NCBI RefSeq assembly: GCF_008274585.1
Contig: NZ_VTRT01000002.1
Span: 644,937-708,936, forward strand
Direction: 5' to 3'
DNA from: Pedobacter sp. BS3
GTDB taxonomy: Bacteria; Bacteroidota; Bacteroidia; Sphingobacteriales; Sphingobacteriaceae
DNA: 64,000 nucleotides
Position numbers and translations under genes: made by a program. Below, piece by piece: positions 35,951-45,158 of this stretch. The notes under the pieces were generated by a model, which did no database searches, had not been told where the DNA came from, and saw nothing but the letters and a program-made list of their open reading frames with translations. Numbering within the stretch: position 1 is the stretch's first letter; every line of letters begins with the position of its first letter.

Positions 35951-36745
35951 TCACACCGCAACCGGTGCTTTGATATGCGGATGCGGGTCATAACTTTCAA
36001 GGGTGAAGTCTTCAAATTTAAAATCAAAAATATTTTTAATATCCGGGTTCAGCTTCATTACCGGCAGCGGACGCGGGTTACGGCTTAACTGAAGTTTGGC
36101 CTGTTCGATGTGATTGTTGTATAAATGCGCATCGCCCAGCGTATGGATAAAATCACCAGGCTGCAAGTCGCAAACCTGCGCCATCATCAGCGTAAGCAAC
36201 GCATACGAGGCAATATTGAACGGTACGCCCAGGAAAATATCTGCGCTGCGTTGGTACAGCTGACAGCTCAGCTTGCCGTCGGCTACGTAAAACTGAAAAA
36301 AGCTATGACAGGGCGGAAGCGCCATTTTATCAATATCGGCTACGTTCCATGCTGAAACTATGATGCGCCGCGAATCGGGATTATGTTTAAGCTGGTGTAT
36401 CACCTGTTCAATCTGGTCGATATGCCGTCCGTCGGGTGCAGGCCACGAGCGCCATTGATAACCGTAAACCGGACCTAAATTTCCCTGTTCATCGGCCCAC
36501 TCGTCCCAGATGCTTACACCGTTATCCTTCAGGTATTGGATATTGGTGTCGCCTTTTAAAAACCAGATAAGCTCATGAATAATGGAGCGCAAATGAAGCT
36601 TTTTGGTAGTGACTACCGGGAAGCCGTCGGCCAGGTTAAAGCGCATCTGGTAGCCAAATACGCTGATGGTTCCTGTTCCGGTGCGGTCGTGTTTTTGTAT
36701 GCCATGGTCAAGCACGTGCTGCATTAGGTCCAAATATTGTTTCAT
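35951..36745 (-). CDS. thyA: thymidylate synthase
   Basis: Makes dTMP from dUMP with methylenetetrahydrofolate. Length 264 residues, exactly that of E. coli ThyA. The start [15 protein letters not shown] and [16 protein letters not shown] are typical; the catalytic cysteine lies in [13 protein letters not shown] (C146 by family numbering) and the dUMP-binding stretch [20 protein letters not shown] follows. The C-terminus ends IKAPVAV, as required for closure on the cofactor. Single gene, divergent from parDE. Confidence 0.97.
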   Translation of the reverse strand: MKQYLDLMQHVLDHGIQKHDRTGTGTISVFGYQMRFNLADGFPVVTTKKLHLRSIIHELIWFLKGDTNIQYLKDNGVSIWDEWADEQGNLGPVYGYQWRSWPAPDGRHIDQIEQVIHQLKHNPDSRRIIVSAWNVADIDKMALPPCHSFFQFYVADGKLSCQLYQRSADIFLGVPFNIASYALLTLMMAQVCDLQPGDFIHTLGDAHLYNNHIEQAKLQLSRNPRPLPVMKLNPDIKNIFDFKFEDFTLESYDPHPHIKAPVAV

Positions 36746-36768
36746 CCTTATATCTTGTTACGCTGATA

Positions 36769-36776
36769 CAAAACTA
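36769..36776 (-). promoter_or_regulatory. -7 promoter element (TAGTTTTG) of thyA
   Basis: Minus-strand TAGTTTTG matches TAnnTTTG exactly and lies 23 bp before the thyA ATG. No TTTG is seen at the -33 position, so support is partial. Confidence 0.45.
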
Positions 36777-36846
36777 TTGTTTTTTAACAGGAAGATGGAT
36801 TGGCTGTGGTAAATTTTATACACAATGTAAACAGGCTCTTACTATT

Positions 36847-36863
36847 TTACCAAAAATTGGTAA
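36847..36863. promoter_or_regulatory. palindromic operator candidate of parDE
   Basis: TTACCAA-AAA-TTGGTAA is a perfect 7-bp inverted repeat centred about 30 bp before the parD start. Type II antitoxins usually repress their own operon through such sites, so this is a likely ParD operator. Confidence 0.55.
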
Positions 36864-36884
36864 CTTTATTGAAAAATTGAAGTC

Positions 36885-37136
36885 ATGGGAAAAAATACTT
36901 CTGTTTCGCTTGGGGATTATTTTGAGGGTTTTGTTGAAAATAGGATTTCTCAGGGCCGTTATAAAAACGCAAGTGAAGTAATCCGGGCTGGTTTACGTCT
37001 TTTAGAAGATGAAGAGTACCGTGTTGATGCTTTAAAAAATGCGATTGCTGAAGGTTTGAATAGCGGAATAGCTGCCAACTTTGACCCGGAGAAACATCTT
37101 AAAACATTAAAGGCTGCTAAAGGGCTCAATGGCTAA
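36885..37136 (+). CDS. parD: ParD-like antitoxin
   Basis: Antitoxin of 83 residues in the ParD/CC2985 ribbon-helix-helix family. The N-terminal TSVSLGDYFEGFVENRISQGRYKNASEVIRAGLR stretch (split here for length; residues 4-37) is the DNA-binding ribbon-helix-helix, and the remainder, ending DPEKHLKTLKAAKGLNG, would wrap the toxin. It overlaps the toxin gene by 8 bp. A palindrome upstream suggests autoregulation. Confidence 0.9.
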   Translation: MGKNTSVSLGDYFEGFVENRISQGRYKNASEVIRAGLRLLEDEEYRVDALKNAIAEGLNSGIAANFDPEKHLKTLKAAKGLNG

Positions 37137-37428
37137 GTATCGCTTTACCAACAAAGCTGTTGAAGATTTATCTGATATCTGGAACTATACTTTTGAAACC
37201 TGGTCTGAAACTCAGGCGGATAGGTATTATAACGTCCTGATAAGTTTCTGTAAAGCAATAGCCGGAAATCCGTCGTTAGGAAAAAACTACGAAGAAATTA
37301 CGCCAAGCCTTTTCGGGTTCAGGGCTAATAAACATATTATCTTTTACAGAATTATAGCTGAAGACGAAGTTGAGATTGTAAGAATTTTACACGAAAGAAT
37401 GGATTTGAAGAACAGAATCCGCGAATAA
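37129..37428 (+). CDS. parE: ParE-like toxin
   Basis: Toxin of 99 residues in the RelE/ParE superfamily. It has YRFTNKAVEDLSDIWNYTFE at the N-terminus, GNPSLGKNY in the middle and the typical end HIIFYRI...VEIVRILHERMDLKNR. ParE toxins commonly poison DNA gyrase, but the target is not certain for this subgroup. It is followed after 12 bp by ispE, an essential gene that may be read through from this operon. Confidence 0.9.
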   Translation: MAKYRFTNKAVEDLSDIWNYTFETWSETQADRYYNVLISFCKAIAGNPSLGKNYEEITPSLFGFRANKHIIFYRIIAEDEVEIVRILHERMDLKNRIRE

Positions 37429-37440
37429 TACATATTATTT

Positions 37441-38244
37441 ATGCTAACATTTCCTAACGCAAAGATCAACATCGGGTTAAACGTGGTTAATCGCCGTGCG
37501 GACGGATACCATAACCTGCAAACGGTTTTTTACCCGGTTAACATACAGGATGCGCTGGAAATTGTTGAATCGGCCAGGTTTGAGTTTACCTCGTCGGGAA
37601 TAGCCATTCCCGGCCGGATAGCGGATAATCTGTGTGTGAAGGCTTATCACATGATAGCTGCTGATTTCCCGTTGCCACCTGTGCATATTCATTTGCACAA
37701 ACATATACCTATTGGTGCGGGATTGGGTGGAGGCTCGGCCGATGCGGGCTTTTTTATCCGGCTGCTTAATGATAAGTTTCAGCTGAATCTAAGCCTTGCA
37801 CAGATGGAGGTTTATGCCCGCCGGCTTGGTGCCGATTGCGCCTTTTTTCTGCATAATAAACCGGTATACGCTTTCGGTAAAGGCGATGAATTTGAACCGT
37901 TAGCGCTTAATCTCGCCGAATACTTTACTGTTCTGGTGATGCCTGACGTGCATGTGTCGACTGCTGAGGCGTATCGTGGAGTTAAGCCTGCCGAGCCGGC
38001 TTATTCGCTTCGAGATGCTGTGAGATTGCCGGTTGAAGAATGGAAAAGTATCATTAAAAACGATTTTGAACTATCGGTTTTTACCAACCATCCGGAAGTA
38101 CGGGGCGTTAAGGCTGCCTTATATGAAGCAGGGGCACTGTATGCAGCTATGAGTGGTAGCGGCGCTTCGGTATTTGGAATATTTAAACAGGAAATCGCTT
38201 TGCCTGATTTAGAAGCCGAAAATGTGGTTTTTTATGGAGTGTAA
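37441..38244 (+). CDS. ispE: 4-diphosphocytidyl-2-C-methyl-D-erythritol kinase
   Basis: GHMP kinase of the non-mevalonate isoprenoid pathway, 267 residues. Substrate motif FPNAKINIGLNV at the N-terminus with the catalytic-region Lys, ATP loop PIGAGLGGGSADAG (about 90-104), the acidic GADCAFFL near 134-141, and the C-terminal GHMP loop MSGSGASVFGIF. It is slightly shorter than the E. coli enzyme (283). It sits between two toxin-antitoxin modules, only 12 bp after parE. Confidence 0.95.
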   Translation: MLTFPNAKINIGLNVVNRRADGYHNLQTVFYPVNIQDALEIVESARFEFTSSGIAIPGRIADNLCVKAYHMIAADFPLPPVHIHLHKHIPIGAGLGGGSADAGFFIRLLNDKFQLNLSLAQMEVYARRLGADCAFFLHNKPVYAFGKGDEFEPLALNLAEYFTVLVMPDVHVSTAEAYRGVKPAEPAYSLRDAVRLPVEEWKSIIKNDFELSVFTNHPEVRGVKAALYEAGALYAAMSGSGASVFGIFKQEIALPDLEAENVVFYGV

Positions 38245-38364
38245 GGGTTAGTTGAAAGTTGAGCGAAGCGAAATCCCGACCATTCGGGATTGAAAGTTTA
38301 AAGTCATGGTATTTCGGGTTAAAGAGAAAAGTAAGAATCGTATCTTTGAATAAATATTTTGGAT

Positions 38365-38571
38365 ATGCTGGTTGAACGCACAAATAATGACAAGATTGTA
38401 ATTACATTATCTTCTGCTGTTGACAGCTTTAGTCTTCAACGGCTGATTGATTATGTGAAGTACCTTGAAGCCACTTCTAAAAGTAAAGCGAAGCAATCTG
38501 AGGTTGATAAATTAGCCGACGACGTTAATACTTCATGGTGGAGTAAAAATCGCAAACGCTTTATCAAGTGA
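38365..38571 (+). CDS. antitoxin partner of PIN-domain toxin
   Basis: Small protein of 68 residues (MLVERTNNDKIVITL...). A short beta strand (KIVITLSS) is followed by a helix and a basic C-terminus (SWWSKNRKRFIK). Its stop codon overlaps the GTG start of the PIN gene (GTGA at 38568-38571), the usual arrangement of an antitoxin before its toxin. I start at ATG 38365; a TTG lies two codons upstream. Family not named with certainty. Confidence 0.65.
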   Translation: MLVERTNNDKIVITLSSAVDSFSLQRLIDYVKYLEATSKSKAKQSEVDKLADDVNTSWWSKNRKRFIK

Positions 38572-39028
38572 GGCTTATTGTTGATGCCAACATAGTGTTT
38601 AGTGGTATTTTAAACACAAACAGTAAAATCGGCGACTTACTTATTAACTCAAAACCATATTTTACGTTTATAGCTCCGGGATTTTTGAGAACGGAGATAC
38701 GTAATCATTATCCAAGACTTGTTAAAATTCAGGGATGACCATTGAGGAAATCCAGGAAGCCGAATTCTATCTTTACAAAGCCATTGTTTTCATTTCAGAG
38801 GAACAAATAAAAGTTTCAAACTGGATTGCGGCAGATGCAATTGTAGCCGACGTTGCCCCTAAAGACACACACTATATTGCTTATTCAAAACACTTTCGTT
38901 GTAAGATTTGGTCGGGTGACAAGAAATTAATCAAGGGGTTGGCTGCAAAAGGATTTACAAATTTTATCACTACAGATGAGCTCTATAAATTAAGAGAAGA
39001 ACAAAAGACAAAGCAAAGCGTAAAATAA
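38568..39028 (+). pseudogene. PIN-domain toxin, split by a -1 frameshift
   Basis: The first frame (GTG 38568 to TGA 38736-38738, 56 codons) reads RLIVDANIVFSGILNTNSKI, with the first PIN Asp, and LRTEIRNHYP with the conserved Glu. The second frame (ATG 38735 to 39028) continues TIEEIQEAEFYLYKAI and has the later acidic residues in VADVAPKDTHYIAYSKHF and IWSGDKKL. Adding one G to the GGG at 38732-38734 gives one continuous 153-residue PIN protein. As read, the two parts overlap by ATGA and could be made separately. PIN toxins are magnesium-dependent RNases. Inactivation, base error, or a true two-piece toxin are all possible. Confidence 0.7.
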
Positions 39029-39561
39029 GTGAAGCGTCTGCCATCCTCGAACCACAAGCGTTTCGTAGAAATTAAGTAGTATCGCTAAAATTAGCAGAAA
39101 TCGGGTTCATTCTTGCAGTGCCGTTGTTCGCGTTAGGGATTGCAGTGAAAATCCTTTTGCGAGGTACGAGCAAAAGATTGAAACGGAAAGCCCGACCCGC
39201 AGGGGAACGCCCAAATAGTGAAAAGTTAAAAGTTGAGCGTAGTGCCCCTTGAGTAATTCGGGGTTCGGGGTTAAAAGTTGAGTCCCGTACATACGGGAAA
39301 TTTGGAATTCGGGCTCCAAAGCTGAGCGAAGCGAACCCCAACCGTTTTGCACAAGCTTGGAAAAGCATTAGGATTGTGGGCAGCGTGTCCATTGGATTCC
39401 TGTGAAGAAGCAATCCGGTTGCCAGTTGGGTGATTACTTCTCTGCCAACCGACAGACGGATCGATGACAAAAAAATTAGCCGCATTTGCCTGTGCCCACC
39501 GGCTCAGGTTTTAGTTATGTGATATTTTTTTATACCTTCGCAAGCCCAAAAATCCACCTGT
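39029..39561. other. 530-bp spacer with repeats and palindromes
   Basis: No gene is supported. It contains a palindrome TCCCGTA-CA-TACGGGA (39283-39298), GTGAAAAGTTAAAAGTTGAG heptads (39220-39239 and again about 39268-39280), and GAGCGAAGCGAA motifs also seen near 38262. A possible weak promoter for the MFS gene (TACCTTCG, 39533-39540) is at the right end. Confidence 0.6.
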
Positions 39562-40776
39562 ATGAATACTGCCCCTAAAGCTGCTTTAAAGTTTATTTTC
39601 ATCACCCTGCTCATTGATATTACGGGCATGGGACTCATTATACCCATATTCCCGCAATTAATTGAGCAGCTGACGCATGGCACTATCAGCTCGGCATCAA
39701 AATGGGGCGGCTGGCTAACTTTCGTATACGCCATCATGCAGTTTGTTTGTGCGCCCATCATTGGTAATTTAAGCGATAGGTATGGTCGCCGGCCTGTGCT
39801 GTTGTTTTCCTTGCTGGGCTTTGGCATTGATTACTTATTCCTGGCATTTGCACCCACTATCTGGTGGCTGTTCATTGGCCGGTTAATTGCGGGTATCACG
39901 GGCGCCAGCTTTACAACTGCTACCGCGTATATAGCCGATATCAGCACCGATGAAAACCGGGCGCAAAATTTCGGACTGGTGGGCGCCGCTTTTGGCTTGG
40001 GCTTTATTATTGGCCCGGCATTGGGCGGTTTGCTGGGCGAAGTAGGCTTACGTGTTCCTTTTTTAGTGGCTGCCGGTTTGACATTGCTCAATGTATTGTA
40101 CGGATATTTTGTGCTCCCCGAATCGCTTGAGCCGGAGAATCGCCGGAAATTTGAATGGAGACGGGCAAATCCCTTAGGCTCATTATTTCAGCTAAGAAAA
40201 TACCACGGTATTAGCGGACTGATCACCTCTATTGTATTTGTATATATTGCGGCTCATGCCGTACAAAGCACCTGGACGTTTATCAATATCGAAAAGTTTA
40301 ACTGGAGTAAATCGCTGATCGGAATTTCGCTGGCCGTTGTCGGTGTTCTGGTTGCTGCGGTACAGGGCGGTCTGATCCGGTATGTTACCCCTAAAATCGG
40401 CAACGAAAAAAGTATCTATATCGGCCTGGGCTTATACGCCCTGGGGCTTTTGCTGTTCGCGTTTGCAACGCAAAGCTGGATGATGTTTGTATTCCTAATC
40501 CCTTATTGCCTGGGCGGTATTGCCGGGCCGGCTTTACAAGCCATTATATCCGGACATGTGCCAGCCAATGAGCAGGGTGAACTACAGGGATCGCTTACCA
40601 GCTTAATGAGCGCTACCTCTATTATCGGCCCGCTAATGATGAGCTACCTCTTTGCCTGGTTTACCCGACCAAAAACAACTATCTATTTTCCGGGAGCCCC
40701 TTTCCTGGCTGGCGCTGTCCTGATGTTTATCAGTGCAATTATCGCGGCAAGAGCGCTTAAGAAAGGTTTAAGGTAG
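39562..40776 (+). CDS. MFS transporter, TetA-like (TCR/Tet family)
   Basis: Inner-membrane transporter of 404 residues with 12 predicted helices. Helix 1 carries the TetA-type [15 protein letters not shown]. The loop between helices 2 and 3 has [14 protein letters not shown], the MFS motif A. Motif C-like [13 protein letters not shown] lies in helix 5. Members exchange protons for drugs such as tetracycline, but many Bacteroidota relatives have unknown substrates, so resistance should not be assumed. Monocistronic, convergent with proS. Confidence 0.9.
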   Translation: MNTAPKAALKFIFITLLIDITGMGLIIPIFPQLIEQLTHGTISSASKWGGWLTFVYAIMQFVCAPIIGNLSDRYGRRPVLLFSLLGFGIDYLFLAFAPTIWWLFIGRLIAGITGASFTTATAYIADISTDENRAQNFGLVGAAFGLGFIIGPALGGLLGEVGLRVPFLVAAGLTLLNVLYGYFVLPESLEPENRRKFEWRRANPLGSLFQLRKYHGISGLITSIVFVYIAAHAVQSTWTFINIEKFNWSKSLIGISLAVVGVLVAAVQGGLIRYVTPKIGNEKSIYIGLGLYALGLLLFAFATQSWMMFVFLIPYCLGGIAGPALQAIISGHVPANEQGELQGSLTSLMSATSIIGPLMMSYLFAWFTRPKTTIYFPGAPFLAGAVLMFISAIIAARALKKGLR

Positions 40777-40843
40777 AAGGTTTAAGCGGCGAAAGGCAAA
40801 AAGCTAAAAGCACTAACTTAACAAAAAATAGTGCTGTCCAACT

Positions 40844-40864
40844 CCCCTCTCTTTTGGAGAGGGG
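40844..40864. repeat. CCCCTCTC/GAGAGGGG hairpin
   Basis: CCCCTCTC and GAGAGGGG separated by 5 bases, between the convergent MFS and proS genes. Could terminate either transcript, but it belongs to the window-wide C-rich hairpin class and has no U-tract. Confidence 0.5.
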
Positions 40865-40884
40865 CTTGGGGGTGAGGCTTACTC

Positions 40885-42357
40885 CTAATACGCTCTCGCA
40901 AACAGCACCCGTTGCGTAGACGGTTTTCCGGTAACCATGCAAACGCCTGCTTCCTGTTTGTTATTTAGAGGAATACAGCGGATGGTCGCCTTGGTTTCTT
41001 CTTTGATCTGTTTCTCCGTTTCAGGAGTTCCATCCCAATGAGCCGAAATAAAGCCGCCTTTTTCATCTAGTACCCGCTTAAACTCGTCATAAGAGTTGAC
41101 TTCGGTGGTATTTTCTGTGCGGAACTGAAGTGCTTTCTGGTAAATATTCTGTTGAATATCAACCAGCAACTGCTCAATATGAGCAACCAGACCATTTTGG
41201 GCAACCGTCACTTTTTCACGGGTATCACGACGGGCTACTTCAACCGTACCGTTGTCCATATCGCGGGAGCCGATAGCCAGGCGTACCGGCACACCCTTTA
41301 ATTCATATTCGGCAAATTTAAAGCCGGGGCGCTGGGTATCGCGATCATCGTATTTTACTGAAATACCTTTGGCTTTAAGCTCCGGTATCAGGCCATCCAC
41401 ATAAGTGGATATACGGTTTAATTCATCGTCATTTTTATAAATAGGCACAATAACAACCTGTACCGGGGCCAGCTTTGGGGGCAAAACCAGGCCCGAATCA
41501 TCAGAATGCGCCATGATCAGGGCGCCCATTAAACGGGTGGAAACACCCCATGATGTGGCCCATACATAATCAAGCACGCCCTCTTTGCTGGTAAATTTCA
41601 CATCAAACGCCTTGGCAAAGTTTTGTCCCAGGAAATGTGATGTTCCGGCTTGCAGAGCTTTTCCATCCTGCATCAGCGCCTCTATACAATAGGTTTCCAG
41701 TGCTCCGGCAAAACGCTCATTAGCTGTTTTTTTACCACGAATAACGGGTACAGCCAGCCAATTTTCGGCAAAATCGGCATATACCTCCAGCATCCGCTCG
41801 GCTTCCTCAATGGCTTCCTGCTCGGTAGCATGGGCCGTGTGCCCCTCCTGCCACAGAAATTCGGCCGTGCGTAAAAATAACCGTGTGCGCATCTCCCATC
41901 GTACCACATTAGCCCATTGATTAACCAAAATCGGCAAATCGCGGTATGACTGTATCCATCCTCTGTACGTATTCCAGATAATGGTTTCGGATGTCGGCCG
42001 GACAATAAGCTCCTCTTCCAGTTTTGCTTCTTCATCCACCACAATATTACCTGCGCCGTCGTTTTTAAGGCGATAATGTGTCACAACGGCACATTCGGTG
42101 GCAAAACCCTCTACATGAGATGCTTCTTTAGAGAAAAATGACTTGGGAATGAATAATGGGAAATAAGCGTTGCTATGCCCTGTGTCCTTAAACATCGTGT
42201 CCAGCGCAGCCTGCATTTTCTCCCAAATAGTGTATCCGTAAGGCTTAATTACCATACAGCCCCTTACGGCAGAATGCTCTGCCAGGTCTGCTTTTGTAAC
42301 TAATTCGTTATACCACTGCGAATAATCGTCATTTCTGCTCGTTAAGCCTTTACTCAT
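40885..42357 (-). CDS. proS: prolyl-tRNA synthetase (short, type 3)
   Basis: Class II aminoacyl-tRNA synthetase of 490 residues that charges tRNA-Pro. It lacks the editing insertion of the long bacterial form and matches the archaeal/eukaryal-like type 3 enzyme. Motif 1 includes [18 protein letters not shown]; motif 2 is [21 protein letters not shown] (about 155-175, shown in part); motif 3 is in [17 protein letters not shown]. The C-terminal anticodon-binding and extra domain ends RVLFARAY. A good -7 promoter box lies 50 bp upstream. Confidence 0.96.
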   Translation of the reverse strand: MSKGLTSRNDDYSQWYNELVTKADLAEHSAVRGCMVIKPYGYTIWEKMQAALDTMFKDTGHSNAYFPLFIPKSFFSKEASHVEGFATECAVVTHYRLKNDGAGNIVVDEEAKLEEELIVRPTSETIIWNTYRGWIQSYRDLPILVNQWANVVRWEMRTRLFLRTAEFLWQEGHTAHATEQEAIEEAERMLEVYADFAENWLAVPVIRGKKTANERFAGALETYCIEALMQDGKALQAGTSHFLGQNFAKAFDVKFTSKEGVLDYVWATSWGVSTRLMGALIMAHSDDSGLVLPPKLAPVQVVIVPIYKNDDELNRISTYVDGLIPELKAKGISVKYDDRDTQRPGFKFAEYELKGVPVRLAIGSRDMDNGTVEVARRDTREKVTVAQNGLVAHIEQLLVDIQQNIYQKALQFRTENTTEVNSYDEFKRVLDEKGGFISAHWDGTPETEKQIKEETKATIRCIPLNNKQEAGVCMVTGKPSTQRVLFARAY

Positions 42358-42406
42358 GTGAAATATGGAATAATTTTTGTAATTTTATATGTAATTGTTC
42401 AGGCGG

Positions 42407-42414
42407 CAAATTTA
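42407..42414 (-). promoter_or_regulatory. -7 promoter element (TAAATTTG) of proS
   Basis: Minus-strand TAAATTTG is an exact TAnnTTTG match, 50 bp before the proS ATG. The -33 position reads only TTAA. Confidence 0.45.
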
Positions 42415-42500
42415 TAAAACTACTTGACGTTATTTTAAAAATTCTTACGTATTGATGCAACCTTTTAAGATAAATGTCGTCTAACAGCTAACAGGATAGG

Positions 42501-43391
42501 ATGAAAGCCATGACAACAAAATTAAAACTCTCTGCCATGTTGGTGCCGCTGGTTCTGCTGGGTGCATGTTCAACCAATAAACTGGCACAACAAAATACAG
42601 GTAATGATGATATTTATTATTCATCTGCCAAAGCCAAAGAAGTAGACTATAGCCAACGCGTCAATCAGGAGCGTTCATACCGTACTGATGAACAGCTATA
42701 TGGCGATGAACGAAGCCAGTACGACGGCTATTATGATGATAGCTATGCTTCACGTATCAGCCGCTTTTATTATGACTCGCCCTGGCGGGGATATTATGAC
42801 AACTGGTACAACTATTATTCATACGACCCGTTTTATGACGGATTTTACAGCCCATACTACCGGCCGGGATGGTCGTTCAATATCGGTATCGGTTTAGGAT
42901 GGGGTTCTCCATATTACGGCCTTTATGATTATTACTACCCTTACGGATATCCTTACCGCTGGGGTGTTTATTCCTACTATCGCCCGTATGGCGGATATTG
43001 GGGCGGCTATGGAGGCTACTATGGCGGTTATCCAATTTACGGAAGCCCGGTTTATAGCTCGCCTAACTACCGGCCAAGACCAGGCGGCAGAACCGGTGAA
43101 AGCTATGGCGGTTATTCACGTGGACGAACTACCATTTATGGCGGACAACCAAGAGGCTCGTCAACAACCAATCCACGTGGCAACTCGGTAAGCTCCGGCT
43201 CATCGAATGGCCGGACCAATCAGCCGGTAAGTCGTCCAAGACCATCACGTGACACACAGAATGAACCTTCAAGAACAGAAACCAGACCCAGCTATCAACC
43301 TTCTCCAAGTTCTTCTTCCGGAAGGGGGAGCAGTTATGGAGGTGGTGGCAGTAGCAGCGGCGGTTCTTCCAGACCACGACCATCAAGATAA
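42501..43391 (+). CDS. Tyr/Gly/Ser-rich lipoprotein, unknown function
   Basis: Lipoprotein of 296 residues. The lipobox is LLGACS (Cys at about 23). The middle (about 75-195) is very rich in Tyr, Gly and Trp (FYSPYYRPGWSF, YGGYWGGYGGYYGGYPIYG) and the C-terminus is low-complexity Ser/Arg/Pro/Gly (SSGRGSSYGGGGSSSGG). Low-complexity proteins like this are common in Bacteroidota next to OmpP1-type porins, and the next gene, 21 bp downstream, is one. A scaffold or matrix role is possible; nothing more can be said. Confidence 0.8.
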   Translation: MKAMTTKLKLSAMLVPLVLLGACSTNKLAQQNTGNDDIYYSSAKAKEVDYSQRVNQERSYRTDEQLYGDERSQYDGYYDDSYASRISRFYYDSPWRGYYDNWYNYYSYDPFYDGFYSPYYRPGWSFNIGIGLGWGSPYYGLYDYYYPYGYPYRWGVYSYYRPYGGYWGGYGGYYGGYPIYGSPVYSSPNYRPRPGGRTGESYGGYSRGRTTIYGGQPRGSSTTNPRGNSVSSGSSNGRTNQPVSRPRPSRDTQNEPSRTETRPSYQPSPSSSSGRGSSYGGGGSSSGGSSRPRPSR

Positions 43392-43412
43392 AATTTAAAC
43401 CACATTAAGTCA

Positions 43413-44924
43413 ATGAAATACAGATATATTGGCCTGGCCATTGCAGGAATAGCAATGACAGGGCAGGGTTTTGCACAAATGCCTCAATATGATTATTATA
43501 AAGATGCATTACGCTTCTCGCAGATACAACCCGGTTCCACCTCTCGCTTTAAGGCCATGGGCAATGCCAGCATTGCACTTGGCGGAGACATCAGCTCATT
43601 AAGCAGCAACCCTGCCGGGCTGGGCCTATTTACCCGTTCGGAGTTTTCATTCACGCCCGAATTTATTAACAGCAACGCCAACAGCGCTTACTTGGGCACT
43701 AACTCCTCATCAGATAAAAGCCGCGTGAATATTAACAACGTAGGTTTGGTATTTTACGGCCCATCAAGCCGTGGAAAAGGCAGTAACTTAACCCAGGGTG
43801 TGTTAAGTTTCAACTTTGGCGTAGGATACAGCAAAATCAACGATTTTACAGGTGGAATTAATTTTACAGGTACTAATTCACAGAACTCCGTTTCAGAGTT
43901 CTACGCTGAAAATTATGCGGATGCCATAGGTGAAGCTGCATATAAAAGCTATTTAATTTCAACTTATGATGATACAAACTATTTTAGTTCTGTAAATAAA
44001 GATAAAGGCTTATTGCAGCAGCAAAAAATTATGCGAAAGGGTTCTCAATCCGAGGTCAATTTTGCCGGAGCGGTAAATATTTCGAATAAAATTTATATCG
44101 GAGCCAGTGTAAACCTGCTGAACATCCGTTACCTGTCTAACAATACATTTACCGAAATAGGTCAGGTTAAATTTAGCCAGGACGCTAATGGTAATACCGT
44201 GCCGGATTATTATGCCGATTATCACAATGAATATTACCAGAATTACGATACCAAGGGTTCAGGTGTGAATCTGAAATTAGGTATTATTGGCCGATTGACC
44301 GATAATTTCCGCTTAGGCTTTAATGTGCAAACACCAAGCTGGTACTCTATAGAGGATAATTATTCAGAAAATTTATATACCCACCAAACAGATAACCCTT
44401 ATTTTACAGAATACACTAATTCACCGGAGGTTTATCCATTCACCTATAATCTAACAACCCCGGCGGTTTACTCTTTTGGGGCATCGTTACTCAATGGTAA
44501 AATCGGTCTTATTTCTGCCGATGTTGAATTTGTGGATTACAGCAGTATAAAGCTAAAAACTGATGATGCTAACACTCAAGGTGACTTTATTGATGAAAAC
44601 CGGTATATTACTAATAACTACGGCGGCGCCGTTAATTTCAGGATAGGTGGCGAATTAAGATTGGCTCCCCAGTATTTCCTGCGTGCAGGCTATTCATTAT
44701 TAGGCAGTCCCTACCAGAATAGCAACGGTTCGGATAATACCACCAACATTTACAATGCAGGCTTAGGTTATCGTGCAGGCAATATTTCTGTTGACCTTGC
44801 CTACCAAAACCTGTCGTACAAAACACAAATTACTCCTTATGAATTAAGCAGCGGAGGTTCTCCTGTTGCCAACACCAAATTAAAGAACAACAACCTGTTT
44901 CTTACCGTTAGCGCCAGATTTTAA
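43413..44924 (+). CDS. OmpP1/FadL-family outer-membrane porin
   Basis: Outer-membrane barrel protein of 503 residues. A signal peptide (1-21, ending GFAQ) is followed by ALRFSQIQPGSTSRFKAMGN and the FadL-like plug region IALGGDISSLSSNPAGLGLF (residues about 53-72). Many amphipathic strands follow, ending NNNLFLTVSARF with a terminal Phe. FadL-type proteins pass hydrophobic molecules such as fatty acids; the substrate here is not known. Probably co-transcribed with the lipoprotein gene, then a strong terminator. Confidence 0.88.
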   Translation: MKYRYIGLAIAGIAMTGQGFAQMPQYDYYKDALRFSQIQPGSTSRFKAMGNASIALGGDISSLSSNPAGLGLFTRSEFSFTPEFINSNANSAYLGTNSSSDKSRVNINNVGLVFYGPSSRGKGSNLTQGVLSFNFGVGYSKINDFTGGINFTGTNSQNSVSEFYAENYADAIGEAAYKSYLISTYDDTNYFSSVNKDKGLLQQQKIMRKGSQSEVNFAGAVNISNKIYIGASVNLLNIRYLSNNTFTEIGQVKFSQDANGNTVPDYYADYHNEYYQNYDTKGSGVNLKLGIIGRLTDNFRLGFNVQTPSWYSIEDNYSENLYTHQTDNPYFTEYTNSPEVYPFTYNLTTPAVYSFGASLLNGKIGLISADVEFVDYSSIKLKTDDANTQGDFIDENRYITNNYGGAVNFRIGGELRLAPQYFLRAGYSLLGSPYQNSNGSDNTTNIYNAGLGYRAGNISVDLAYQNLSYKTQITPYELSSGGSPVANTKLKNNNLFLTVSARF

Positions 44925-44949
44925 TACAAAGCGTTATCATAGAATAAAA

Positions 44950-44987
44950 ACAAAGGCTTTCTGATCTGCGGAAAGCCTTTGTGCTTT
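44950..44987 (+). terminator. rho-independent terminator after OmpP1/FadL gene
   Basis: ACAAAGGCTTTC (44950-44961) and GAAAGCCTTTGT (44971-44982) form a perfect 12-bp stem with a 9-nt loop, followed by GCTTTTC. It lies 25 bp after the stop codon. Confidence 0.87.
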
Positions 44988-45158
44988 TCAAGCCTGCTAT
45001 AAAGTATTACGCAAGCATATTCTAAAACTTAGTCTTTATTATTGTGTTTATCAATCCGGTAAATTAACTAATTTACCTTGAACATTTTAGTGAAATAATC
45101 TTGGTTTCCATTATTAAACCATGCACATGTTTTTTAATTTCGTAGCAAGAGCAACCCG

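Noticed and set aside
39072..39485. 137-residue minus-strand frame in the 530-bp spacer
   Set aside because: It runs through palindromes and heptad repeats, has no recognisable domain or composition of a real protein, and another overlapping frame exists in the same stretch.
39562..40776. Tetracycline resistance gene
   Set aside because: The protein is TetA-like, but this branch of MFS is broad in Bacteroidota and nothing in the context points to resistance.
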